The notes under the pieces: model-generated
Seen by the model: the letters and a program-made list of their open reading frames with translations, nothing else
Databases searched by the model: none
What the model was told of the DNA's origin: nothing
Shown here: in pieces, positions 35,143 through 47,287 of the stretch
Layout: each line of letters opens with the position of its first letter
Numbering within the stretch: position 1 is the stretch's first letter
NCBI RefSeq assembly: GCF_029227915.1
Contig: NC_079883.1
Span: 1,860,001-1,924,000, forward strand
Source: Hydractinia symbiolongicarpus
Taxonomy: Eukaryota; Cnidaria; Hydrozoa; Anthoathecata; Hydractiniidae
Direction: 5' to 3'
DNA length: 64,000 nucleotides
Position numbers and translations under genes: made by a program

Positions 35143-37379
35143 TTTATTTAAATATTTAGTTCGATAAGTCATTTTACAGAGTGGGACCAATCGAAGCCGT
35201 TAGTGCGCGCCTAGGAAGTAGAGACATTTTCCAAAACTACGTTTCATTGTCTTTCGAACAGTATCAGTCCGTTTGAGTTACAACGGTTGCGTCACATATT
35301 CGCACCAACATGTATTTAGCGATATTATTCAGATATTGCTAGGTTGCATTGGTTTTACAAGTGGAACGATTGACTGTGGGACCTAATTGAATTGATTTTG
35401 GACTTTGACATTATAAATTTGATAAATGAAAAAAAATGCACTCAAAGAATTAACATTGATCCCACTTTGGTATAACTGATGGAAATCCGCAGTTACACTG
35501 TGCGCTCTGTTAGCTATTTATTTAAATATTTAGATCAATAAGTCATTTTTTACAGTAGGACCAATCAAAGCCGTCAGCGCGCGTTGAAGAAATAAAGACA
35601 GTTTGTAAAACTAAATTTCATTGACTTTCGAACCGTATCAGTCCGTTTGATTTACAACGATTGCGTCACATATTCGTACCAACATGTATTTAGCGATATT
35701 TTTGAGATATTGCTAGGTTGCATTGGTTTAACAAGAGAAACAATTGACTGTGGCACCTAATTGCACTGAGTTTGGACTTTTACCTTAAGAATGTGATAAA
35801 TGGGACAATTGGACTCCAACAATTACCATTCTTCTTACTTTGGGATAACTTCTGGAACTCTGCAGTTACACTAGACGCTGTGTTAGCTCTTTATTTAAAT
35901 ATTTTGTTCGATAAGTCATTTTCAGAGTAGGTGCAACCGAAGCCTTTAGTGCGCGCCTAGGAAATAAAGAGAGCTTATAAAACTACATTTCATTGACTTT
36001 CGAACCGTATCAGTCCGTTTGAGTTACAACGGTTGCGTCACATATTTGTACCAACACGTACTTAGCGGCATTTTTCCAATATTGCTAGGTTGCATTGGTT
36101 TTAGAAGTGGAACGATTGACTGTGGCACCTAATTGAACTGATTCTGGACTGTGACGTTATAAATGTGATAAATGAAAAAAATGGGCTCAAAGAATTAACA
36201 TTCTACTTACTTTGGGATGACTGCTGGAACTCCGCAGTTACACTGGGCGCTCTGTTAGCTTTTTTTGTAAATATTTAGATCAATAAGTCATTTTTTACAG
36301 TGGGACCAATCAAAGCCGTCAGCGTGCACTGAGAAAATAGAGGCAGTTTCAAAAACTACCTTTCATTCACTTTTTAACGGCATCAGTCCGTTTGAGTTAC
36401 AACGGTTGCGTCACATATACGTAACAACATGTATTTAGCGATATTTTTTTGATATATCTAGGTTGCATTAATTTTAGAAGTAAAACTAGTGAACGCGGTA
36501 CCTAGTTGAACTGATTTTGGACTTTTACCTTAAAAATCTGATAAATGGAACAATTAGACAACAATAATTAAAGTTCTTCTTATTTTGGCATGAATGCTGA
36601 AACTCCGCATTTACACTTGGCGCTGTGTTAGCACTTTATTTAAATATTTAGTTCGATATGTCATTTTTCAGAGTGGGACAAATCGAAGCCCTTAGTGCGC
36701 GCCTAGGAAGTAAAGACATTTTCTAAAACTACATTTCATTGTCTTTCGAACGGTATCAGTCCGTTGGAGTTACAACGGTTGCGTCACATATTCGTACCAA
36801 CATGTATTTAGCGATATTTTTGAGATATTGCTAGGTTGCATTGGTTTAACAAGTGAAACAATTGACTGTGGCACCTAATTGATCTGAGTTTGGACTTTTA
36901 CCTTAAGAATGTGATAAATGGGACAATTGGACTCCAACAATTACCATTCTTCTTACTTTGAGATAACTTCTGGAACTCTGCAGTTACACTAGACGCTGTG
37001 TTAGCTCTTTATTTAAATATTTTGTTCGATAAGTCATTTTCAGAGTAGGAGCAACCGAAGCCGTTAGTGCGCGCCTAGGAAATAAAGAGAGTTTATAAAA
37101 CTACATTTCATTGACTTTCGAACCGTATCAGTCGGTTTGAGTTACAACGGTTGCGTCACATATTTGTACCAACACGTACTTAGCGGTATTTTTCCAATAT
37201 TGCTAGGTTGCATTGGTTTTAGAAGTGGAACGATTGACTGTGGCACCTAATTGAACTGATTCTGGACTGTGACGTTATAAATGTGATAAATGAAAAAAAT
37301 GGGCTCAAAGAATTAACATTCTAGTTACTTTGGGATGACTGCTGGAACTCCGCATTTACACTGGGCGCTCTGTTAGCTT
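35143..37379 (+). repeat. Satellite block, 372-374-bp monomers
   Basis: Boxes lie at 35143, 35517, 35890, 36262, 36635 and 37008. The box at 36262 has become GCTTTTTTTGTAAATATTTAG, a variant that spreads through the rest of the array. Segments from ~35700-36350 and ~36800-37460 are near-copies (offset ~1118), a three-monomer repeat. Confidence 0.8.
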
Positions 37380-38488
37380 TTTTTGTAAATATTTAGATCA
37401 ATAAGTCATTTTTTACAGTGGGACCAATCAAAGCCGTCAGCGTGCACTGAGAAAATAGAGGCAGTTTCAAAAACTACCTTTCATTCACTTTTTAACGGTA
37501 TCAGTCCGTTTGAGTTACAACGGTTGCGTCACATATACGTAACAACATGTATTTAGCGATATTTTTCTGATATTACTAGGTTGCATTAATTTTAGAAGTG
37601 AAACTTTTGAACGAGGTACCTAGTTGAACTGATTTTGGACTTTTACCTTATAAATGTGATAAATGGAACAATTAGACACTAATTATTAAGATTCTTCTTA
37701 TTTTGGCATGAATGCTGAAACTCCGCAGTTACACTAGGCGCTGTGTTAGCTCTTTATTTAAATATTTAGTTCGATATGTTATTTTTCAGAGTGGGACAAA
37801 ACGAAGCCGTTAGTGCGCGCCTAGGAAGTAGAGACATTTTCTAAAACTACATTTCATTGTCTTTCGAACGGTATCAGTCCGTTTGAGTTACAACGGTTGC
37901 GTCACATATTCGTACCAACATGTATTTAGCGATATTTTTTGATATTACTAGGTTGCATTGGTTTTAGAAGTGAAACAATTGACCGTGGGACTTAGTTGAA
38001 CTGACTTTTGCATTTTACCTTATAAATGTGACAAGTGCACTCCAACAATTAACATTCTACGTACTTTGGGATGACTTCTGGAACTCCGCAGTTACACTGG
38101 GCGCTCTGTTAACTCTTTATTTAAATATTTAGATCAATAAGTCATTTTTTACAGTGGTACCAATTGAAGCCGTCAGTGTGCCCTGAAAAAATAGAGGCAG
38201 TTTCAAAAACTACATTTCATAGACTTTCTAACGGTGTCGGTCCGTTTGAGTAACAACGGTTGCGTCACATATACGTAACAACATGTATTTAGTGAGATTT
38301 TGCCGATATTACTAGGTTGCATTGTTTTTAGAAGTGAAACTATTGAGCGCGGCACCTATTTGAAATGATTTTGGACTTTTACATTATAAATGTGATAAAT
38401 GGAACAATTAGACAGTAATAATTAAGATTCTTCTTACTTTGGCATGAGTGCTGAAACTCCGCAGTTATACTGGACGCTGTGTTAGCTC

Positions 38489-38735
38489 TGTAGTTTTATA
38501 CAACGGTAGCGTCACATATTTGTACCAACACGTACTTAGCGGTATTTTTCCAATATTGCTAGGTTGCGTTGGTTTTAAAAGTGGAACGATTGACTGTGGC
38601 ACCTAATTGAACTGATTCTGGACTGTGACGTTATAAATGTGATAAATGAAAAAAATGGGCTCAAAGAATTAACATTCTAGTTACTTTGGGATGACTGCTG
38701 GAACTCCGCAGTTACACTGGGTGCTCTGTTAGCTT
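38489..38735 (+). repeat. 247-bp deleted monomer (1)
   Basis: GCTCT is followed by GTAGTTTTATACAACGG, so ~125 bp from the TATTTAAATA box through the GCGCGC box to GTCCGTTTGAG are missing. The remainder is a normal monomer. Confidence 0.9.
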
Positions 38736-39844
38736 TTTTTGTAAATATTTAGATCAATAAGTCATTTTTTACAGTGGGACCAATCAAAGCCGTCAGCGTG
38801 CACTGAGAAAATAGAGGCAGTTTCAAAAACTACCTTTCATTCACTTTTTAACGGTATCAGTCCGTTTGAGTGACAACGGTTGCGTCACATATACGTAACA
38901 ACATGTATTTAGCGATATTTTTCTGATATTACTAGGTTGCATTAATTTTAGAAGTGAAACTATTGAACGAGGTACCTAGTTGAACTGATTTTGGACTTTT
39001 ACCTTATAAATGTGATAAATGGAACAATTAGACACTAATTATTAAGATTCTTCTTATTTTGGCATGAATGCTGAAACTCCGCAGTTACACTGGGCGCTGT
39101 GTTAGCTCTTTATTTAAATATTTAGTTCGATATGTTATTTTTCAGAGTGGGACAAAACGAAGCCGTTAGTGCGCGCCTAGGAAGTAGAGACATTTTCTAA
39201 AACTACATTTCATTGTCTTTCGAACGGTATCAGTCCGTTTGAGTTACAACGGTTGCGTCACATATTCGTACCAACATGTATTTAGCGATATTTTTTGATA
39301 TTACTAGGTTGCATTGGTTTTAGAAGTGAAACAATTGACCGTGGGACTTAGTTGAACTGACTTTTGCATTTTACCTTATAAATGTGACAAGTGCACTCCA
39401 ACAATTAACATTCTACGTACTTTGGGATGATTTCTGGAACTCCGCAGTTACACTGGGCTCTCTGTTAGCTCTTTATTTAAATATTTAGATCAATAAGTCA
39501 TTTTTTACAGTGGTACCAATCGAAGCCGTCAGTGTGCCCTGAAAAAATAAAGGCAGTTTCAAAAACTACATTTCATTGACTTTCTAACGGTGTCGGTCCG
39601 TTTGAGTAACAACGGTTGCGTCACATATACGTAACAACATGTATTTAGTGAGATTTTGCCGATACTACTAGGTTGCATTGTTTTTAGAAGTGAAACTATT
39701 GAGCGCGGCACCTATTTGAAATGATTTTGGACTTTTACATTATAAATGTGATAAATGGAACAATTAGACAGTAATAATTAAGATTCTTTTTACCTTGGCA
39801 TGAGTGCTGAAACTCCGCAGTTATACTGGACGCTGTGTTAGCTC

Positions 39845-40091
39845 TGTAGTTTTATACAACGGTAGCGTCACATATTTGTACCAACACGTACTTAGCGGTA
39901 TTTTTCCAATATTGCTAGGTTGCGTTGGTTTTAAAAGTGGAACGATTGACTGTGGCACCTAATTGAACTGATTCTGGACTGTGACGTTATAAATGTGATA
40001 AATGAAAAAAATGGGCTCAAAGAATTAACATTCTAGTTACTTTGGGATGACTGCTGGAACTCCGCAGTTACACTGGGCGCTCTGTTAGCTT
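39845..40091 (+). repeat. 247-bp deleted monomer (2)
   Basis: It has the same deletion endpoints as the unit at 38489, at the matching position in the next 1356-bp HOR. Confidence 0.9.
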
Positions 40092-40835
40092 TTTTTGTAA
40101 ATATTTAGATCAATAAGTCATTTTTTACAGTGGGACCAATCAAAGCCGTCAGCGTGCACTGAGAAAATAGAGGCAGTTTCAAAAACTACCTTTCATTCAC
40201 TTTTTAACGGTATCAGTCCGTTTGAGTTACAACGGTTGCGTCACATATACGTAACAACATGTATTTAGCGATATTTTTCTGATATTACTAGGTTGCATTA
40301 TTTTAGATGTGAAACTATTGAACGAGGTACCTAGTTGAACTGATTTTGGACTTTTACCTTATAAATGTGATAAATGGAACAATTAGACACTAATAATTAA
40401 GATTCTTCTTATTTTGGCATGAATGCTGAAACTCCGCAGTTACACTAGGCGCTGTGTTAGCTCTTTATTTAAATATTTAGTTCGATATGTTATTTTTCAG
40501 AGTGGGACAAAACGAAGCCGTTAGTGCGCGCCTAGGAAGTAAAGACATTTTCTAAAACTACATTTCATTGTCTTTCGAACGGTATCAGTCCGTTTGAGTT
40601 ACAACGGTTGCGTCACATATTCGTACCAACATGTATTTAGCGATATTTTTTGATATTACTAGGTTGCATTGGTTTTAGAAGTGAAACAATTGTCCGTGGG
40701 ACCTAGTTGAACTGACTTTTGCCTTTTACCTTATAAATGTGATAAATGAAACAATTAGACAGTAATAATTAAGATTCTTCTTACTTTCGCATGAGTGCTG
40801 AAACTCCGCAGTCATACTGGACGCTGCGTTAGCTC

Positions 40836-41082
40836 TGTAGTTTTATACAACGGTTGCGTCACATATTTGTACCAACACGGACTTAGGGGTATTTTTCCAA
40901 TATTGCTAGGTTGCGTTGGTTTTAAAAGTGGAACGATTGACTGTGGCACCTAATTGAACTGATTCTGGACTGTGACGTTAAAAATGCGATAAATGAAAAA
41001 CATGGGCTCAAAGAATTAACATTCTACTTACTTTGGGATGACTGCTGGAACTCCGCAGTTACACTGGACGCTGTGTTAGCTT
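40836..41082 (+). repeat. 247-bp deleted monomer (3)
   Basis: It has the same deletion endpoints, with private changes such as CACGGACTTAGGGG. Confidence 0.88.
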
Positions 41083-43318
41083 TTTATTTAAATATTTATT
41101 TCGATATGTCATTTTTCAGAGTGGGACAAATCAAAGCGCTTACTGCGCGCCTAGGAAGTAGAGACATTTTCTAAAACTACATTTTATTGTCTTTCAAACG
41201 GTATCAGTCCGTTTGAGTTACAACGTTTGCGTCACATATTCGTACCAACATGTATTTAGCGATATTTTTCAGACATTGTTAGGTTGCATTGGTTTTACAA
41301 GTGGAACGATTGACTGTGGGACCAAATTGAACTGATTTTGGACTTTGACATTATAAATGTGATAAATTAAACAAAATGGACTCAAAGAAATAACATTGAT
41401 CTCATTTTGTATGACTGCTGGAAATCCGCAGTTACACTGGGTGCTCTGTTAGTTCTTTATTTAAATATTTAGATCAATATGTCATTTTTTATAGTGGCAC
41501 CAACCCAAATCCTTAGCGCGCGCTGAAAAAATAGAGGCATATTCAAAAACTACATTTCATTGACTTTCTAACGGTATCAGTACGTTTGAGTTACAACGGT
41601 TGCGTCACATATTCGTACCAACATGTATTTAGCGATATTTTTGAGATATTGCTAGGTTGCATTGGTTTAACAAGTGAAACAATTGACTGTGGCACCTAAT
41701 TGAACTGAGTTTGGACTTTTACCTTAAGAATGTGATAAATGGGACAATTGGACTCCCACAATTACCATTCTTCTTACTTTGGGATAACTTCTGGAACTCT
41801 GCAGTTACACTAAACGCTGTGTTAGCTCTTTATTTAAATATTTTGTTCGATAAGTCATTTTCAGAGTAGAAGCAACCGAAGCCTTTAGTGCGCGCCTAGG
41901 AAATAAAAAAAGTTTATAAAACTACATTTCATTGACTTTCGGACCGTATCAGTCCGTTTGAGTTACAACGGTTGCGTCACATATTCGTACCAACATGTAT
42001 TTAGCGATATTTTTCAGACATTGTCAGGTTGCATTGGTTTTACAAGTGGAACGATTGACTGTGGGACCAAATTGAACTGATTTTGGACTTTGACATTATA
42101 AATGTGATAAATTAAACAAAATGGACTCAAAGAATTAACATTGATCTCATTTGGTATGACTGCTGGAACTCCGCAGTTACACTGGGTGCTCTGTTAGTTC
42201 TTTATTTAAATATTTAGATCAATAAGTCATTTTTTATAGTGGCACCAACCCAAACCCTTAGCGCACGCTGAAAAAATAGAGGCATATTCAAAAACTACAT
42301 TTCATTGACTTTCGAACGGTATCAGTCCGTTTGAGTTACAACGGTTGCGTCACATATACGTAACAACATGTATTTAGCGATATTTTTCTGATATTACTAG
42401 GTTGCATTAATTTTAGAAGTGAAACTATTGAACGAGGTACCTAGTTGAACTGATTTTGGACTTTTACCTTATAAATGTGATAAATGGAACAATTAGACAC
42501 TAATAATTAAGATTCTTCTTATTTTGGCATGAATGCTGAAACTCCGCAGTTACACTAGGCGCTGTGTTAACTCTTTATTTAAATATTTAGTTCGATATGT
42601 TATTTTTCAGAGTGGGACAAAACGAAGCCGTTAGTGCGCGCCTAGAAAGTAGAGACATTTTCTAAAACTACATTTCATTGTCTTTCGAACGGTATCAGTC
42701 CGTTTGAGTTACAACGGTTGCGTCACATATTTGTACCAACATGTATTTAGCGATATTTTTTGCAATTACTAGGTTGCATTGGTTTTAGAAGTGAAACAAT
42801 TGACCGTGGGACCTAGTTGAACTGACTTTTGCCTTTTACCTTATAAATGTGATAAATGGAACAATTAGACAGTATTAATTAAGAATCTTCTTACTTTGGC
42901 ATGAATGCTGAAACTCCGCAGTTACACTGGACGCTGTGTTTGATCTTTATTTAAATATTTAGTTCGACAAGTCATTTTTCAGAGTGGGATCAATCGAAGC
43001 CGTTAGTGCGCGCCTAGGAAATAGGGACATTTTCTAAAACTACATTTCATTGACTTTTGAACAGTATCAGTCCGTTTGAGTTACAACGGTTGCGTCACAT
43101 ATTTGTACCAAGACGTACTTAGCGGTATTTTTCCAATATTGCTAGGTTGCATTGGTTTTAGAAGTGGAACGATTGACTGTTGCACCTAATTGAACAGATT
43201 CTGGACGTTGACGTTATAAATGTGATAAATGGAACAATTAGACAGTAATAATTAAGATTCTTCTTACTTTGGCATGAGTGCTGAAACTCCGCAGTTATAC
43301 TGGACGCTGTGTTAGCTC

Positions 43319-43565
43319 TGTAGTTTTATACAACGGTTGCGTCACATATTTGTACCAACACGTACTTAGCGGTATTTTTCCAATATTGCTAGGTTGCGTT
43401 GGTTTTAAAAGTGGAACGATTGACTGTGGCACCTAATTGAACTGATTCTGGACTGTGACGTTATAAATGTGATAAATGAAAAAAATGGGCTCAAAGAATT
43501 AACATTCTACTTACTTTGGGATGACTGCTGGAACTCCGCAGTTACACTGGACGCTGTGTTAGCTT
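43319..43565 (+). repeat. 247-bp deleted monomer (4)
   Basis: It has the same deletion endpoints and lies outside the 1356-bp HOR, followed by a TATTTCGATATGTC-type monomer. Confidence 0.88.
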
Positions 43566-44683
43566 TTTATTTAAATATTTATTTCGATATGTCATTTTTT
43601 ATAGTGGCACCAACCCAAGCCCTTAGCGCGCGCTGAAAAATAGAGGCATATTCAAAAACTGCATTTCATTGACTTTCTAACGGTATCAGTACGTTTGAGT
43701 TACAACGGTTGCGTCACATATTCGTACCAACATGTATTTAGCGATATTTTTGAGATATTGCTAGGTTGCATTGGTTTAACAAGTGAAACAATTGACTGTG
43801 GCACCTAATTGAACTGAGTTTGGACTTTTACCTTAAGAATGTGATAAATGGGACAATTGGACTCCAACAATTACCATTCTTCTTACTTTGGGATAACTTC
43901 TGGAACTCTGCAGTTACACTAGACGCTGTGTTAGCTCTTTATTTAAATATTTTGTTCGATAAGTCATTTTCAGAGTAGGAGCAACCGAAGCCGTTAGTGC
44001 GCGCCTAGGAAATAAAGAGAGTTTATAAAACTACATTTCATTGACTTTCGAACCGTATCAGTCCGTTTGAGTTACAACGGTTGCGTCACATATTTGTACC
44101 AACACGTACTTAGCGGTATTTTTCCAATATTGCTAGGTTGCATTGGTTTTAGAAGTGGAACGATTGACTGTGGCACCTAATTGAACTGATTCTGGACTGT
44201 GACGTTATAAATGTGATAAATAAAAAAAAATGGGCTCAAAGAATTAACATTCTACTTACTTTGGGATGACTGCTGGAACTCCGCAGTTACACTGGGCGCT
44301 CTGTTAGCTCTTTATTTAAATATTTAGATCAATAAGTCATTTTTTACAGTGGTACCAATCGAAGCCGTCAGTGTGCCCTGAAAAAATAGAGGCAGTTTCA
44401 AAAACTACATTTCATTGACTTTCTAACGGTGTCAGTCCGTTTGAGTTACAACGGTTACGTCACATATTAGTACCAACATGTATTTAGCGAGATTTTGCCG
44501 ATATTACTAGGTTGCATTGTTTTTAGAAGTGAAACTATTGAACGCGGCACCTATTTGAAATGATTTTGGACTTTTACCTTATAAATGTGATAAATGGAAC
44601 AATTAGACACTAATAATTAAGATTCTTCTTACTTTGGCATGAGTGCTGAAACTCCGCAGTTATACTGGACGCTGTGTTAGCTC

Positions 44684-44930
44684 TGTAGTTTTATACAACG
44701 GTTGCGTCACATATTTGTACCAACACATACTTAGCGGTATTTTTCCAATATTGCTAGGTTGCGTTGGTTTTAAATGTGGAACGATTGACTGTGGCACCTA
44801 ACTGAACTGATTCTGGACTGTGACGTTTTAAATGTGATAAATGAAAAAAATGGGCTCAAAGAATTAACATTCTACTTACTTTTGGATGACTGCTGGAACT
44901 CCGCATTTACACTGGGCGCTCTGTTAGCTT
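44684..44930 (+). repeat. 247-bp deleted monomer (5)
   Basis: It has the same deletion endpoints, with the CAACACATACTTAGCGG variant also seen at 48032 and 55702. Confidence 0.88.
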
Positions 44931-45303
44931 TTTTTGTAAATATTTAGATCAATAAGTCATTTTTTACAGTAGTACCAATCTAAGCCGTCAGCGTGCACTA
45001 AGAAAATAGAGGCAGTTTCAAAAACTACCTTTCATTGACTTTCTAACGGTTTCAGTCCGTTTGAGTTACAACGGTTGCGTCACATATTAGTACCAACATA
45101 TACTTAGCGAGATTTGGCCGATATTACTAGGTTGCATTGTTTTTAGAAGTGAAACTAGTGAACGCGGCACCTATTTGAAATGATTTTGGACTTTTACCTT
45201 ATATATGTGATAAATGGAACAATTAGACAGTAATAATTAAGATTCTTCTTACTTTGGCATGAGTGCTGAAACTCCGCAGTTATACTGGACTCTGTGTTAG
45301 CTC

Positions 45304-45550
45304 TGTAGTTTTATACAACGGTTGCGTCACATATTTGTACCAACACGTACTTAGCGGTATTTTTCCAATATTACTAGGTTGCATTAATTTTAGAAGTGAA
45401 ACTATTGAACGAGGTACCTAGTTGAACTGATTTTGGACTTTGACATTATAAATGTGATAAATTAAACAAAATGGACTCAAAGAATTAACATTGATCTCAT
45501 TTGGTATGACTGCTGGAACTCTGCAGTTACACTAGACGCTGTGTTAGCTC
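45304..45550 (+). repeat. 247-bp deleted monomer (6)
   Basis: It has the same 5' deletion. Its 3' half switches to the ATTACTAGGTTGCATTAATTTTAG type, so it is a recombinant. Confidence 0.85.
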
Positions 45551-45830
45551 TTTATTTAAATATTTAGATCAATAAGTCATTTTCAGAGTAGGAGCAACCG
45601 AAGCCGTTAGTGCGCGCCTAGGAAATAGAAACATTTTCTAAAACTACATTTCATTGACTTTCGAACCGTATCAGTCCGTTTGATTTACAACGGTTGCGTC
45701 ACATATCTGTACCAACATGTACTTAGCGATATTTTTTTGATATTACTAAGTTGGAGTGGTTTTAAAAGTGAAACTATTGAACGCGGCACTTTTTTGAAAT
45801 GATTTTGGACTTTTACCTTATAAATGTGAA

Positions 45831-46295
45831 AAATGGAACAATTAGACAGTAATAATTAAGATTCCTCTTACTTTGGCATGAGTGCTGAAACTCCACGGTT
45901 ACACTGGACGCTGTGTTAGCTCTTTATATAAATATTTAGTTCGACAAGTCATTTTTCAGAGTAGGACCAATCGAAACCGTTAGTGCGCGCCTAGGAAATA
46001 GAAACATTTTCTAAAACTACATTTCATTGACTTTCGAACCGTATCAGTCCGTTTGATTTACAACGGTTGCGTCACATATCTGTACCAACATGTACTTAGC
46101 GATATTTTTTTGATATTACTAAGTTGGAGTGGATTTTAAAGTGAAACTATTGAACGCAGTAACTAATTGAACTGATTTTGGACTTTTACCTTATAAATGT
46201 GATAAATGGAACAATTAGACAGTATTAATTAAGAATCTTCTTACTTTGGCATGAATGCTGAAACTCCGCAGTTACACTGGACGCTGTGTTTGATC
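45831..46295 (+). repeat. Near-copy of a block ~30 kb upstream (15517-15981)
   Basis: Bases from GTGAAAAATGGAACAATTAG through CCACGGTTACACTGG, AGTAGGACCAATCGAAACC and ATTACTAAGTTGGAGTGG match the 15.5-16.0 kb region, at an offset of about 30.31 kb. Parts of this type also occur at ~18.97-19.25 kb. It is isolated among monomers of other subfamilies. Confidence 0.7.
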
Positions 46296-47040
46296 TTTAT
46301 TTAAATATTTAGTTCGACAAGTCATTTTTCAGAGTGGGATCAATCGAAGCCGTTAGTGCGCGCCTAGGAAATAGGGACATTTTCTAAAACTACATTTCAT
46401 TGACTTTTGAACAGTATCAGTCCGTTTGAGTTACAACGGTTGCGTCACATATTTGTACCAAGACGTACTTAGCGGTATTTTTCCAATATTGCTAGGTTGC
46501 ATTGGTTTTAGAAGTGGAACGATTGACTGTTGCACCTAATTCAACTGATTCTGGACGTTGACGTTATAAATGTAACAAATGAAAAAAATGGCTCAAAGAA
46601 TTAACATTCTACTTACTTTGGGATGACTGCTGGAACTCCGCAGTTACACTGGGCGCTCTGTTAGCTTTTTTTGTAAATATTTAGATCAATAAGTCATTTT
46701 TTAAATTGGTACCAATCGAAGCCGTCAGTGTGCCCTGAAAAAATAGAGGCAGTTTCAAAAACTACATTTCATTGACTTTCTAACGGTGTCAGTCCGTTTG
46801 AGTTACAACGGTTGCGTCACATATTAGTACCAACATGTATTTAGCGAGATTTTGCCGATATTACTAGGTTGCCTTGTTTTTAGAAGTGAAACTATTGAAC
46901 GCGGCACCTATTTGAAATGATTTTGGACTTTTACCTTATAAATGTTATAAATGGAACAATTAGACAGTAATAATTAAGATTCTTCTTACTTTGGCATGAG
47001 TGCTGAAACTCCGCAGTTATACAGGACGCTGTGTTAGCTC

Positions 47041-47287
47041 TGTAGTTTTATACAACGGTTGCGTCACATATTTGTACCAACACGTACTTAACGGTGTTTT
47101 TCCAAAATTGCTAGGTTGCGTTGGTTTTAAAAGTGGAACGATTGACTGTGGCACCTAATTGAACTGATTCTGGACTGTGACGTTATAAATGTGATAAATG
47201 AAAAAAATGGGCTCAAAGAATTAATATTCTACTTACTTTGGGATGACTGCTGGAACTCCGCAGTTACACTGGACGCTGTGTTAGCTT
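47041..47287 (+). repeat. 247-bp deleted monomer (7)
   Basis: It has the same deletion endpoints; private change TTAACGGTGTTTTTCCAAAATTG. Confidence 0.88.

Larger units (their letters stand above)
37380..41082 (+). repeat. 1356-bp higher-order repeat with built-in deleted monomer, 2 full and 1 shortened copy
   Basis: Units 37380-38735 and 38736-40091 are each 373+363+373+247 bp. The third, 40092-41082, has 372+372+247 and has lost one monomer. The HOR is marked by GCTTTTTTTGTAAATATTT, the CGTGCACTGAGAAAATAGAGG box and the short monomer starting CTCTGTAGTTTTATACAACGG. The units appear very similar throughout. Confidence 0.9.
41083..47287 (+). repeat. Satellite mosaic block mixing several HOR fragments
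   Basis: Full monomers alternate irregularly with 247-bp ones. Recognisable internal near-copies: 41235-41560 and 41980-42305 (offset 745, CAGACATTGT variant); 42946-43180 and 46296-46530 (offset 3350, CAGTATCAGTCC with CCAAGACGTACTTAGCGG); 43319-43900 and 47041-47620 (offset 3722). No single HOR period explains the block. Confidence 0.75.
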
